Shown here: positions 49,508 to 60,441 of the stretch, piece by piece
Numbering within the stretch: position 1 is the stretch's first letter
Layout of the letters: each line of letters starts with the position of its first letter
Assembly: GCA_023101725.1 (NCBI GenBank)
Contig: JALJCO010013382.1
Coordinates: 139,501-203,500 of the forward strand
DNA length: 64,000 nucleotides
Source of the DNA: Atherinomorus stipes
Lineage: Eukaryota > Chordata > Actinopteri > Atheriniformes > Atherinidae
Reading direction: 5' to 3'
Notes under the pieces: generated by a model
The model's database searches: none
What the model saw: only the letters and a program-made list of their open reading frames with translations
What the model was told of the DNA's origin: nothing
Made by a program: the position numbers and the translations under genes

Positions 49508-49852
49508 CTCTAGGGTTTCCAGAGAATGATCTGAAAAAGAGAAAATATCCAGTGTGCAGCAGTTGTCTGGACCAGAATGTGTTGTTGATGTTGGAGGTCA
49601 GAGGATGGGCAGACTAGTTGGAGATGACAGAAAAGCAACAACTCAGATAAGCACTAGTTCCAACCAAGCTATGCAGAATAGCATCTCTGAACACAGGCCA
49701 CATCCAACCTTGAAGCAGATGGATGGCAGCAGCAGAAGACAACACCAGGTGCCACTCCTGTCAGCTAAGAACAGGAAAATGAGGCAACCATTCACGCACA
49801 CTCACCAAAACTGGACAACAAAAGATGGAAAAATGCTGGGAGAGAATCTAGT

Positions 49853-50227
49853 CAGCCCCTTTCAGACTTGCTCTGGAAAGCGGTAATAATGTGGATATTG
49901 TCTTTTATACTGTTTGCATTCAGACAAAGGTTCCACTCTTTTACCTCAGAACTATAGTGGACATAGCTGGCTAGCCCCCGTGTCATCAGAGCGGAAATGT
50001 GAACATCATTTTGGCTGAATGTACAATAAAATGTTCCGTACAGGGTTGAAGGGATGGCTGTCGCTGAAGGTGCAACAGTTGACCTATCCGCTACATTTCC
50101 ATATATCTGAATGTGGTTGACACGTAATAAGTCTGCGAGGAGGCGACATGTTTGAAAAGACAGCTCCGGTTAAAAAGCAGATGGAATTTACCACAAATAT
50201 TCCACAATGCAAGTCTGAAAGCAGCTG
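49853..50227 (+). mobile_element. MITE family C, copy 2
   Basis: Same ends (CAGCCCCTTTCAGACTTGC; GCAAGTCTGAAAGCAGCTG) and body as 39503-39870. Divergence between the two copies suggests an old family. Confidence 0.8.
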
Positions 50228-50571
50228 TAAAGACAACATGGATCCATCCTTGGTGTGGGTGAGATTTTCTTTACCACCACAGCCTACCCAAGGGGCAAAC
50301 TCCGCTGGAAAAGAGCGAAGCCAAGTCCACAACAGAAATAAACATGTTTACAGACTGGTTAAAAAAATCATTTTAGGTTTAATAGGTGAAGTTTACCTTC
50401 ATGTCAAATGTGAGGGGGGTGATTTTTTTTTTATAACTGATTCGTTTAGATGTTATTTAATCTTGAAATTACACATAATTAGGGGCATGTCCTTTTGATC
50501 GACATGCGACAGACTAGACGCCGGCTTGCCGGCCGGTGGCCACTAGCTCCTTGTTTGCTCTCAGTAAGGTC

Positions 50572-51156
50572 TTAAGGCCCTTTCAGATAGAACGCGGCAA
50601 GCGCAAGAGGACGGCGGCAAACCCATTCATTGTGTATGTGGTACCGCCGCGGCAGCGCGTTCCGCCATGCCGCGGAGCACCGCGGCGCGCAAGGTGGACG
50701 CATGCTGCCGCGGTGGCGCTCACGCCGCTGCGCTCGAATTGAACATTTTTCAATTCGGGCGCAGCGCACTGTGACGACATCCTAGCGCGTCCAATAGGAG
50801 AGGCCAGTTCAGGGGAAAAAAGTGGTCCTTGTTCAGCCTGAAGTAAACCTGGATGAGGTCTGTGTGAAAGAATGCAGCTCGCGGACGAGCCTGAACTCCC
50901 CACTTTCTGCCTTGTTATCAGGATCAGGTGGACCCCCACCCTTTTATCTGCTGCTGATCTCTTCCTTCTCCTCCGGAGCAAAGCTCTTTGCTGCGACCAT
51001 GAGATGTACATCTCTCACAACGAAGCGTGCCGGGGAGAAAACACTTCCTGGTCTGTCGCTTAGCAACGCGTGCCTGACGTGTTTGCTGCCGCCGGGTCTG
51101 CGCCCTACCCCGCGGTGAACTCGGCGAAAAACGCGTTCTATCTGAAAGGGCCTTTA
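50572..51156 (-). mobile_element. PIF/Harbinger derivative with perfect TIR and TTA duplication
   Basis: TIRs are perfect inverted copies (AGGCCCTTTCAGATAGAA and TTCTATCTGAAAGGGCCT, extending inwards to CGCG). Direct repeat TTA flanks them (50572-50574 and 51154-51156), the 3-bp duplication of PIF/Harbinger. On the minus strand from 51011 a frame reads RALLRRRRKRSAADK then a VHLILITRQKVG stretch, like the start of fish Harbinger transposases (Arg run, then WVHPI-type motif). Only the transposase N-terminus is left; the rest is deleted. Confidence 0.85.
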
Positions 51157-51475
51157 GTCTGCAGCAGAGTAGCAAAATGGTGGTTTTTAGCAGCTAACAG
51201 CAAGTCCAAACATGCCTTATCTTTAGCCGCCACTAGGAGGCTAATCTTCATTAGCTCCTGTTAGTTCCGCATTAGCTCGGTTAGCATTTAGCCCAGAGTA
51301 CGTTCCTTGTCAATTATTTGCCCTGAAGCCTCGCTTCTCCCATTATAGTATTTTCCGGGAGTGACCACACACGTGACACGGCAAGATGGCGACGGTGGGA
51401 CACGCCCTACTCGCTTCACTTTCAGCTTCAGACTTGACTGAGTGCTACGTCCATATTTTTTACCCGAGTATTGTT
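51157..51475. repeat. Probable fish DNA-repeat fragment
   Basis: AGGAGGCTAATCTTCATTAG, CAAGATGGCGACGGTGGGAC and TGCTACGTCCATATTTTTTA occur together in a widespread fish repeat as far as memory goes. The AAGATGGCG motif should not be taken as a promoter. Confidence 0.4.
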
Positions 51476-53807
51476 GCTGACCATCTCCATCCCTTTATGA
51501 CCACAGTGTATCATCTTCTGATAGCAATCATGTCAATACGGAGCAAAATCCCTGAGGAATGAATTAAGAAAAGAATTAAGTCAACTCTAAAGGCAGAAGG
51601 TCCAACATGGTCCTGTGAGGTGCACCGAATGAAGAGTACAAACAGAAACCAATAACTGATAGAAATTATTAATTTGTGTTTGTTGAATAGGCATCTCATG
51701 GCATATGTAGAAGATAATAAGTCCATAAATGCATCTTCAAACCCTAAAAACACCTCAGCAATCTGCTGACCACACACTGTACTGTCAGAACCACAATCTG
51801 CATTCCACATAATAACTTGGAGTCAGCAAGTCCTCAGTGTTACACTGATATGAGAAGGATGAGCAGAGACAAAGTTCAAGCCACCTCTGGTGCATGAATC
51901 TTTAACAGGGATCTGAAAGATTCATAACACTCATATACACTTTCAGTGCTGCTTAGCTGCGGCTGAAGCTCAAGTGCGATCACGTAAGTGAATCAGCAAA
52001 ACCTTCGCCTGCAAAACTGCAGCTTCTATCACTCCAAGCATATGAGCAGTGGTTTTTACTGTAAATGTAACAGCATGGTGTACAGTGTAGGTAGCGCTGG
52101 CATGTACAGTACACAGGAGGAAAGTGTAGGAGTTGAAGAAAAGATTTAACCAAAACAAGCTCTTTATCTAAAACTTTCCAATTACTGAGACAAGAGGGAA
52201 CACTGATGATCCAAAGCCAGATCTGAATGGCTGGAACTGAAAATCTCTCCACCAACAACTGTTAAACTTAACTTTGTGGCACAAAATCTTCCTGACAGGC
52301 TGAAAAAAACTTGTACCGGTCATGTAGTTCTGCCCAGGCTTTTTCTTTACCTGATTTATTAACATTAAATCATTACGCTTGACCTGGACTGGCAGAATAG
52401 TTTTACACAATATTTTCAACACTGTCAACCAGTGAGTTAAACTTCTGAACACCCCCCTAGTCACTCTAATGAGCAGTCACAGCTCTCACCTACTTTTGCA
52501 TCCGCTGCATTGAACCTAATTAGTCTCATCAGCCAGCATTGTAGAAATAAATTATGATTCACACTCACAAATAAGTCACCAGTGAGTTCATCATTAGTAT
52601 TCCTTTGTTTTCTAAGTAGCAACAGCAGCTTGTCCAACAGCTTCTACAAAATGACCTCACTCATTCAGAAAGGATTCATTGTTTAAGGTTAGATTTGTTC
52701 GAGTCTTTCCTTTTTTCTGTTTTAATCTTTCCTCTCGTATATGCTGCAGAGAATTTTTTTTTTCCAGATTTCAAGAGTGTGAGCATCAGATTGAAAGAAT
52801 AAAATACAATCGGCAGTCTGCTCTGATTCACTGATATTATAAAAAGAAAAATGTACTTTATGTGAACAGGTACCTCGATAAAAACCTCTATATTTAGACA
52901 GAGCATGTGTATTAGCCTCGACCTTGAGCCAATTAGTTTCAGATGAAGCCTTAATTGCATGAATGCAAACTTAATTTTAGAATTACACAGGAAAAAAAGT
53001 CTTATTTGAAGAAAAAAGTTATGTCCACCAATACAAAGCATCAGTTCTTTTTTATAAACCTGTTTCTAAACAATGAAATGTTTTAGGGAAAGTTCCCTTT
53101 TTTGGTCCAGCTTTTCCACAATTAATTAATTAATTCATGGCTTTCACCAGACAAACACAACCTGATTATATGGCAGAAGGATTAATAACTAAGAACATCT
53201 GCTCAGCAAAACTCATTTTCTTTTGTTTATTCAAAGACAAACCTTCTTGTTTCTGCATAATGATGACATTCACCTGATAAAGTTATAACATGGCAATGCA
53301 CACACAATTCCCACTGTTGGTTTTCTGGATTTTGGGTCAGGAATTTAAAAGAAGTAGAAGAGGTTTAATATTCAAATGAATGTACTGCTTTGGTTAAGAT
53401 AATATCACATGGTTAGGTCTAAAATGTTTTAACTGTCATGGATGACAGTTGTTTCATGTGGATGCAACCCTACAAGTATTATTTCCTCAGTCTTTAACCA
53501 TAAACTGTGACATCAGTACATTTTCAACATGTAGACAAAAGTATGCACTTTCTTAGCGAGACTGGACTGATGGTGATCAACTGGATCTCAAGTAGGAGTC
53601 TGCCCACTTACATGTGCTTGGGGTTCAGTCCGAAGCACAGTCCATACTGGATTCAGACAGATTAACTAAGTCCAATTGTTGACTTTAGTCTCATTTTATG
53701 GGATTTGTGTACAATCCGATAAACAGAGACTATAAAGCTAAATGAAGAGTCCAAATTTGTTTGTATTCAGTCTGAAGACTTTTGCAGGTTCATGTAAGTA
53801 GTGGTCA
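51476..53807. other. Spacer, mostly unique-looking
   Basis: About 2.3 kb with no repeat ends or exons recognised. Confidence 0.45.
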
Positions 53808-54830
53808 AACAAGCAAAATGTAACTTTTCAATCTTAAAGTGCCAGTGGCATTAATTTCCCCGCAACTTTTGGTCCCTTTTTAGTCAGACTCTATGTACCT
53901 CAATACTGTATGAAACGATCGTTCGCTGTAACTCAGCCTTGTCATAGAATAGCAGGGGCTACTACAGTAGTTAGCACTACTGTTAGCACTGGCGTACAAT
54001 GACCGAGGTTCGGTGGGCGGGATCAGAAGGCACGCTGGTCACCATGTGCTTCTGTTGTCAGTGAGTCTCTATGGTCCTCATATGCTGAAACGTGTTCTCC
54101 CGAAGAGGAGGCGAAGTGATACGGATATACCTGGAGACATTCACCCACACACTCACCAGTAACCTGCAGACACGTTCCTCTCCACACACTCATGTTTAAG
54201 TAAAAAAAAAAAAAAAAGTTGCTGTGTTCTGTTGAACACGGCTGCACATCAGGCTTGAAGAAGTTCATATTGAGCCTCTGGATCTATACAGGACGTACGG
54301 TGGTGACGGATTCACCAACCTGATACAGACGCTGATACAGTGAGTATGAATAGAGTTTAAGAAGAAAACAGCATCATATTCCAGCAACAAGTTTCCCTGA
54401 ATTATTTACTTCACCCATGACCCAAATTCAGTTAATAGTTAAAGGCCCTGTACCTGATTTTATTTTGATCTCTTAAAGAAAAATGCTTTCTACATGGTAT
54501 AATGTGTGTATAAGAGGTAATTTCATGAAAATAAATCACTCATTTTTTGCGTATATGCATGAATCCAGGCCTTTTTAGTTTAGGTTTCTAACGCTGGTGT
54601 GACGCTCTCTTCATGCCAATGCTGTTCATTTTTCATCAGTTTCGGTTTCCTATCAGCCACTCAGTGTTTTCCTAATGAGGAGCGCCCTCCCCCTGATTAT
54701 AATTTAACCCCTGATATCAAAAACCTCAAAAAACGCAAATTTCATGCCAGGGGCACTTTAAAAACACGACACGTTTTGATGGCGGACCAGCATTCATTTT
54801 GCGCATATTTCGAGATTTAGGCTTTGAATT
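53808..54830 (+). mobile_element. TTAA MITE family A copy, split by a TTAA insertion
   Basis: The left piece (AAAATGTAACTTTTCAATC, to 53837) and right piece (AAACACGACACGTTTTGATG, from 54758) together match the left part of family A. They are separated by the 920-bp element at 53838-54757. Confidence 0.7.
53838..54757. mobile_element. TTAA element family D inside a family A MITE
   Basis: Ends AGTGCCAGTGGCATTAAT and TTCATGCCAGGGGCACT are inverted copies; TTAA precedes (53834-53837) and follows (54758-54761). The uninterrupted family A copies at 47417 and 13693 have a single TTAA at this point, so they serve as the empty site. No transposase frame was seen. Confidence 0.8.
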
Positions 54831-56695
54831 AGCTTTGAATCTGCGAGTTCAGTTCCCCAATTTCATCAACTATCTGGTCCATCAGACGAGCTTCTACACG
54901 ACCAAACAGATGAAATCATGGAAAATCTTGGAAACCTATAACTTCCTTGTGTGTGGATGAGTGGAAGCAGTCGAGATTCAGATTCTTCCTGTTTCTGCTC
55001 CTGTAAGAACAAAATGTTGGTTTTAGAGCATTGTTTGCTGTAAACCGGCTGTTTCTCTCGATCATGGCCTTGTTTCAATGCAGCAGTCTTCATCATAAAG
55101 ACCGCTGGACCATCATGTTTAAAAACATCAGTGCAAGTTAAAACTCAGATCAATGTTGTTGACTTCTAGCTCAACAACTGCAATCTTGATGAGTAAAACG
55201 AGAAAGCAGCTCCAGCTTTTAATCTCCCCGTGAGCTTTAATTTCCCCAGAGCACGGCAGAGGCTAACAGACAAGGACCCTAAACAGCTGAAGGAAAGGGA
55301 TTTACAAACCTTTAACCAAGTGATCACTGTAGACTGGCATGATCTGACTCACCCAACCAACAGTTCACAAGCCATTTTTTATTTAAACATCTGTGCAAAA
55401 AGTCCTCAGCTCGTTCTATCTTTCTATGACTTAATGAAAAACCCTAAAATGATCTCAATCAGTTTTATCATTTAAATGACTGAATGTGTTTTCCAAAGAA
55501 GAAGAACATTATCAACAATTATCAAGGTTGACTTGATGTTTTACTGAACTGAATGAAAGGATGTAATATGTTAGAAGAATATACTGTATTCGTGTGTGTG
55601 TGTGTGTAAATAGGATATAAGTTGTCTCTACATCTGTTTGATACGTGGTTTTAACCTTATGTTGAAGGAATTCAGCATGAAAAGGTCTTTTAGTCAAATA
55701 TGCAAACGGTGCTGCAAACTTGTTCTTGACTCAGAAAGACCTGAAACTACCTTCCAACTTCATTTCCAGCAGTATTTTTACAAAGCACTGCTTACTTCAA
55801 TAAAACAAGTTAAATGGTGTTAAATAAGTTTGTGAAACAGAGTGAGGCCTTGCACTTTTTTAACGAATGACTGGTCTCAATTAATGAACGTAAGTATTTC
55901 AGGCCTGTTGTGTTGTGATGAGCGCCACTAACAACATGCATATGTTTAAAAAAGCATCAGGCACATGCATCAAAAAGCTCTCCAACGCTGAAATCTCACT
56001 GAAAATCTATAAATAGCACTTTATAGGAGGAGCTCATGCACATTTTTTTAAAGCTATGTTTTTTGGGGGGGGCTGTTGAGAAGCAGAAGCGCCCTGAGGC
56101 AGTTTCCCTGTTTGAGTCGCTGTTTACAGGGAAAGCAGATCCTTTGCATTCAGAGGGAATTGGTCTTCCTCTGTTGTGCAGATGGGGACTTCATACTCTG
56201 CAGAATCGACCACCGGCTCTACATTAAAAGTCACAAATCAACGTGACTCACTAATGTTCTACTTTTCTTTAAACACACTGCATCTGGGGATCCTGATGAG
56301 AAAACCTCAGTCTAGACAGGAGCTATCATGGGAGACGGCTGCAGCACGTCGTTTACATGGCACAAGAGTAGAAAATTCCAACTGCTTTTTATTTATCTGT
56401 TTGTTTATTTATTTTTAAGACACCACCTGCACCTGGCTTCTTTTCCCTCCAGCTAAGAAGGAGATGAAGCATAAAAACATGCTTTCAGTCAGACAGTAAG
56501 TTAGTTTTCAGCTTGGTTAAACAGTTCTGTGAGAGCCACAGCTGTTGCGTGGCAGAAATCCAGCAGAGTTCAGGCTGACAGTCTGGCAGGACACAGTGGA
56601 CAAGAACCTCCCACTAAAACAAGCTTAGCTCTTCACTTGAGTGAAGGACTTCCTCAACTTTTTTGTAAACAGTTGTTAGCAGGGGCTCAGTTAAA
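54831..56695. other. Spacer, nothing recognised
   Basis: Short GT run at about 55592. No exon or repeat ends recognised. Confidence 0.45.
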
Positions 56696-57201
56696 TTGGA
56701 GGTTTCAACATTCAGTCTTTCTAGTTTGCGTTCTGCTCTTTATCAGACCAACCGAACCTTTAGCGTGACCCCTCCTTGCCTGAAGAAGCGCTGCATAAAG
56801 AATTGGTTAATGCAGGACAAGGTCTGTTTACGCCACATAAGTTGTAGTCCACTTCCTGCATTGGGTTTACAAGAAGCGAACCAAGACCAAGGTTCGTAGA
56901 CCAGGATTTGCTTCTCTGATGCGTGTCAGGGTTCATTTCGCATTCACACCATCCAAAATGAACCAGACTTTGGCCCAATCCCAATGCCCCCCCTACTTTC
57001 AACCACTAGCCCTTACTATCACTACACCCTTGAATTGAAGCCACAAGGGGTGGGGCTTTGTAATCTTCCCTAGGAATTGGGGCACCACTTGCTGCATTTA
57101 CATTCAGGCACGTAAGCGACTGCATAGTGACGTTTGCACATACGTCTCACAATAACAACACACCCTGCAACAACACAGTGTTTCGGTTGATTATTAAAGG
57201 A

Positions 57202-58342
57202 ATAGGGGATTATCACGCTTACCGGAAGTTCCCGGATTTTGGCACTTCCTCTTCCGGGCCATGTTAACGACAGCCGTTCCTGCTCAGTTATACTGTATAA
57301 ATCGGATAAACTCCAAACATACTCAAGTTTTCATTCTAGACTGAAATGATACTAAGGAAGAAGTGGATCAAAGCGATCGATTCACCGCGGTGAAGGGCCG
57401 AACTTTATAATAAAACACACGTTTGTTTGTCGCCGGTGGGGCACAACACCGGCACTGCACAGCATGCTAGCATTAGCCAGCTAGCGTTTACTGATGTGCT
57501 TAACATTGTGCGTCTTAAAACACACAAACATCTGAAAATCGGGTCTGTACCCCCCCCCCCCCCCGTTTCCAGTGGAACAACTGGGGACTGCCAAGAAAGG
57601 AGACGCTTTCAGATGCTTGTGTGTTTTCAGCCGCACAAAGTTAGGCACGTTATCGAGCTGGCTAATGCTAACCTGCTAACAGTAGTCCGCCAGCTACTAC
57701 TCTGTTAAACTTTGATAATCGGATAAACGCCATTGCCAAGTTTTCATTCCAGACTTAAGTGATGCTAAGGAAGAAGTGGATCAAAACGACCGATTCGCCG
57801 CGGTGAAGGACCGAACTTTATAATAAAACGACACACGTTTGTTTGTAGCCGGCAGTCTGCGCAGTCATGTTAGCAGGTTAGCATTAGCCAGCTCGATGAC
57901 GTGCCTAACTTTGTGCGGCTGAAAACACACAAGCATCTGAAAGCGTCTCCTTTTTTTGGCAGTCCCCAGTTGTTCCACTGGAAACGGGAGGGTACAGACC
58001 CAGTTTTCAGACGCTTGTATGTTTTCACAAGCGAAAAGTTGGTAACGTCAGCTAACGCGAGCTTGCTAACGCTAGCTGTGGTGTAGTCTGCATCATTGAA
58101 GTGCCGACTACAGACATACGTGCAACCTTGTTTTATTTTAAGTTTCGGTCCTTCACTCCGACAAATCGCTTTCATCCACTTCTTCCTTAGTGTCTTTTCA
58201 GTCGGGAATCCATGAAAACTTAGGTACGGCTGGCGATGTTTATTAGATGTACACAACATTGAGCCATTCCTGGCCCGGAAGAGGAAGGTTCAGATGTTTC
58301 AACTTCCGGAAACCGGAACGCGGAAGCGTGATAATCCCCTAT
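57202..58342. mobile_element. THAP-domain foldback DNA transposon remnant, 1.14 kb
   Basis: TIRs are perfect over 19 bp (ATAGGGGATTATCACGCTT at 57202-57220; reverse at 58324-58342). A TA next to the GGGG on each side may be the target duplication. Inside, three copies of a THAP-coding segment occur: plus at about 57320-57410, plus at about 57735-57815, minus at about 58135-58258. A second inverted pair of about 155 bp (57524-57680 and 57869-58030) encloses the middle copy. THAP domains occur in transposases of P elements and some other DNA elements. TA flanks argue against the 8-bp duplication of P. Superfamily open. Confidence 0.75.
57870..58259 (-). pseudogene. THAP zinc-finger remnant of a transposon protein
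   Basis: Minus-strand frame of 129 codons. Residues 3-56 follow the THAP pattern: a short Cys-containing start, YLSFHGFPTEK, LRKKWMKAICR, then YVCSRHF with the C and H of the C2CH finger. The next part falls in the foldback sequence and is not protein-like. In another frame an ATG at 58270 opens MAQCCVHL, the usual start of such proteins, so one base seems lost near the first finger cysteines. Broken, not a working gene. Confidence 0.7.
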
Positions 58343-58600
58343 AGTTCACCCTCAGAATGATTTAACTTTATTTTCCACTTACCCTGATGGTATGTATAAA
58401 ACATTTCCTGTTAGACTTTCCACCAGTCAGAGGGCTAAAATTGATGATAATGTTCAATCAGGAGCAGCCAAAGATCAAGAAGAGAGCAAAAAGTTGTCTG
58501 TCTGAAAAGAAGAAAAATAATGGTGCTCTATGGCTGGACTAAAGCCAAGAAGATGTTTCCGATGCACGGTGGCAAGTGTGAAAGCAAACCAAACTAAGGT

Positions 58601-59740
58601 GCAAAATGTTCTGTAATTCCCTGCTAAAACAAACCAAGACTGTCCTAATAATATCTCACATGAGCATCTGTGGACTTAAGCGTCCACTAAAGCCTTCCCC
58701 CTCAATTATAGATGAGTTAAGATGACCATGATACACTGTCAGCATCATCAAAATTGGGCAAGCCATTACCAGCAAGACAAAAGATGCATCGCAGTAGCAA
58801 ACTGAGCGAGGAAAGCATAACCACCATCTTTTGCAGGCTGTACCAAACTCCTCAGAGAAAGTGAAATCTGATCATGTTTTAGGTCCCATTAATTCAGAAA
58901 CGTAGCATTTCAAAGGCTTTCTGAACTTGCAAGCACCACTGCGTTCACCTCGAGCTCACCCTATCAGAGACTCAGGGAAACAGCTACACGATAAGAGACC
59001 CAGTTTGAAATCCAAAACCACAAACCTTGAAATTGAAATCCTGCACTACCAGACTTGTCCATTGGGGGAAGCCAAGTATATTCAATCAGTGCAAGAACAG
59101 ATGGTGCAAAACAGAATATCAGCTCAACATCTGCTTTTCTGGGAGCCCTCAGCTAACTGACACTGCCTCTGCAAGCACTTATAGGCCTTAATAGGGCTTT
59201 GGGTAACAACTGAAATTTATGCTTGGTTTCTCGATCTTATGCATCAGAGGGCATTGCTTCTGTCCAGAAAATCAATTCAACCATCGAAAACAGAAAATAC
59301 GTCAAACCACTTCAGGGAGTGGATTCATCCCTCGCTTCTTGGCACCAAATCTGATACAATTTCATACATGATTTCTTCCCACCAGCTAATGAGCTGGATC
59401 CAGAAATTCCCATTTGCTCTGATATAGGTCAGGTCTGTCCACTGGGGCATGATGCCATAGTACAACGCTGCATATTGCTCTTTCACTGCATCCTGTGTGG
59501 GATGAGACTCAGTGCCTTACATGCAGGACAGAGCAGAAGGAGATGAAAATATTTTGAGATGATCAAAATGATGGGTGCATATAAAAGTCTGAAAACAGCT
59601 CGAATTTAAAGAGGTTTGAGCTGTTTTCTCACTAACAATTTGGTGATGGAGACTGGTGCTGTGAAAGGAGATTTCAGTCTTCAACTTGCAATTAATAAAA
59701 TAAATACATACATAAACAAATAAAAGTAGACTTTACTCAC
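58601..59740. other. Intron 1 spacer next to exon 1
   Basis: No repeat ends or exons recognised; begins with the donor of exon 1 at 59740 reading leftwards. Confidence 0.5.
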
Positions 59741-59792
59741 CCAAAACCCCAACAAGAAAAAGTTTCAGCAGCGCGAGCGCATTTGTATCCAT
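59741..59792 (-). CDS. ramp3: RAMP (RAMP3-like) exon 1: start codon and signal-peptide core
   Basis: Minus-strand coding exon of 52 nt. The ATG at 59792 has a good context (G at -3, G at +4). It encodes 17 residues, MDTNALALLKLFLVGVL, plus one base, a short polar start followed by a hydrophobic core as expected for a secreted or type-I membrane protein. The exon ends at a strong donor (GG then GTGAGTAAAG) in phase 1, the phase needed by the two downstream exons at 16402-16431 and 15896-16055. RAMPs are small type-I membrane proteins that pair with the calcitonin-receptor-like receptor and calcitonin receptor, carry them to the cell surface and set their ligand preference. The link to the other exons is inferred from strand, phase and signal-peptide logic across 43.3 kb; RNA data would confirm it. 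RAMP3 rather than another paralogue is the best reading but not certain. Confidence 0.75.
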
Positions 59793-60110
59793 CACGCTGC
59801 CAGAAATCCAGTCGGACAGTGAATGAAACCCTCAGCTCCGAGAAATTCTGCACTTCAATCGAACCATAATTGAAAAATTATCCCAAATGAGCGCGCTCGG
59901 TCATGCTGTCACGAGTCACGGTGGCGCGTGCAGAGAGGGGAGGGGGTCAGAAAACAGATAAGTGGATAAAAAAAAAAAATGAAGAGGAATCTGGTCCCAA
60001 GAGCGCGACTCGGAGCGGTCTCCTGCTTCTCTGAGCCGTCAGGAGCTCAGGACCGCTCCATCCTGCATCCTCCGCGGGGGGAGGGGGGATGATGGTGGGG
60101 GTCCTCCATA
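59793..60110 (-). promoter_or_regulatory. Putative promoter and 5' UTR of the RAMP gene
   Basis: Immediately upstream of the minus-strand start codon the sequence becomes richer in GC and CpG (several GCGCG, CGCGC and CCGCGG words around 59890-59935 and 60000-60080), unlike the AT-rich flanks. This is what a CpG-type fish promoter looks like. A 12-base A run (T run on the gene strand) lies at about 59970. No clear TATA box could be assigned. The transcription start is not determinable from sequence alone. Confidence 0.45.
59832..59904 (-). promoter_or_regulatory. Two short upstream ORFs before the RAMP start codon
   Basis: On the gene strand an ATG at 59904 opens an 8-codon frame (MTERAHLG, stop at 59878-59880). 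A second ATG at 59867 opens an 11-codon frame (MVRLKCRISRS, stop at 59832-59834). Both end before the main ATG at 59792. If the 5' UTR begins upstream of 59904, they could reduce or regulate translation of the receptor-modifying protein. This is inference; the UTR extent is unknown. Confidence 0.4.
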
Positions 60111-60441
60111 GCAGTCATGATGGATCCTACATGTTAACGATGTGCGCGCGGTTGCAGGTGTGTTATGCACGCAGAAGACTGAATTATATTTAACCAGGAC
60201 TAATACGAAATAGTCTAAAATACGTGTACAATTTAGGAATATGTAGGTGTCATAAATAAGCATTTATAAAATATTCCCAATTAAAAAAATACATGTGTAA
60301 TTGTTCAATTTAATGATGAAGATATTGGTTTAATAATCCACAAAAACACTCCAAGAATGAGCCAAACTTCTTCTGTTTTCCCATGAAACAACACTGACCT
60401 CATCTGGTTGCTTCCCAGATAACATCTCTCTTCATTCAGCA
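60111..60441. other. Upstream flank, nothing recognised
   Basis: AT-rich beyond the GC-rich promoter zone. Confidence 0.4.

Larger units (their letters stand above)
56700..58600. mobile_element. Older MITE apparently split by the THAP element
   Basis: GACCAACCGAACCTTTAGCG (about 56746) with GCATTCACACCATCC and AAATGAACCAGAC on the left, and AGTGTGAAAGCAAACCAAAC on the right (58574), match the family at 24350-24800. A small CCCAATCCCAATGCC/GGAATTGGGG unit sits at about 56973-57082. Confidence 0.4.
16432..59740 (-). other. Giant first intron of the RAMP gene (about 43.3 kb)
   Basis: Inferred intron between the exon 1 donor (59740) and the exon 2 acceptor (16432), both consensus. It carries most of the repeats listed below. 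No second host gene with spliced exons was recognised inside it on either strand. Confidence 0.6.

Noticed and set aside
50583..50769. Arg/Ala-rich frames and CpG richness as a CpG-island promoter
   Set aside because: This is the GC-rich arm of the Harbinger-type element, bounded by TIR and TTA duplication.
51380..51400. AAGATGGCG motif as a YY1-type promoter element
   Set aside because: It lies in what looks like a dispersed fish repeat and no exon follows.
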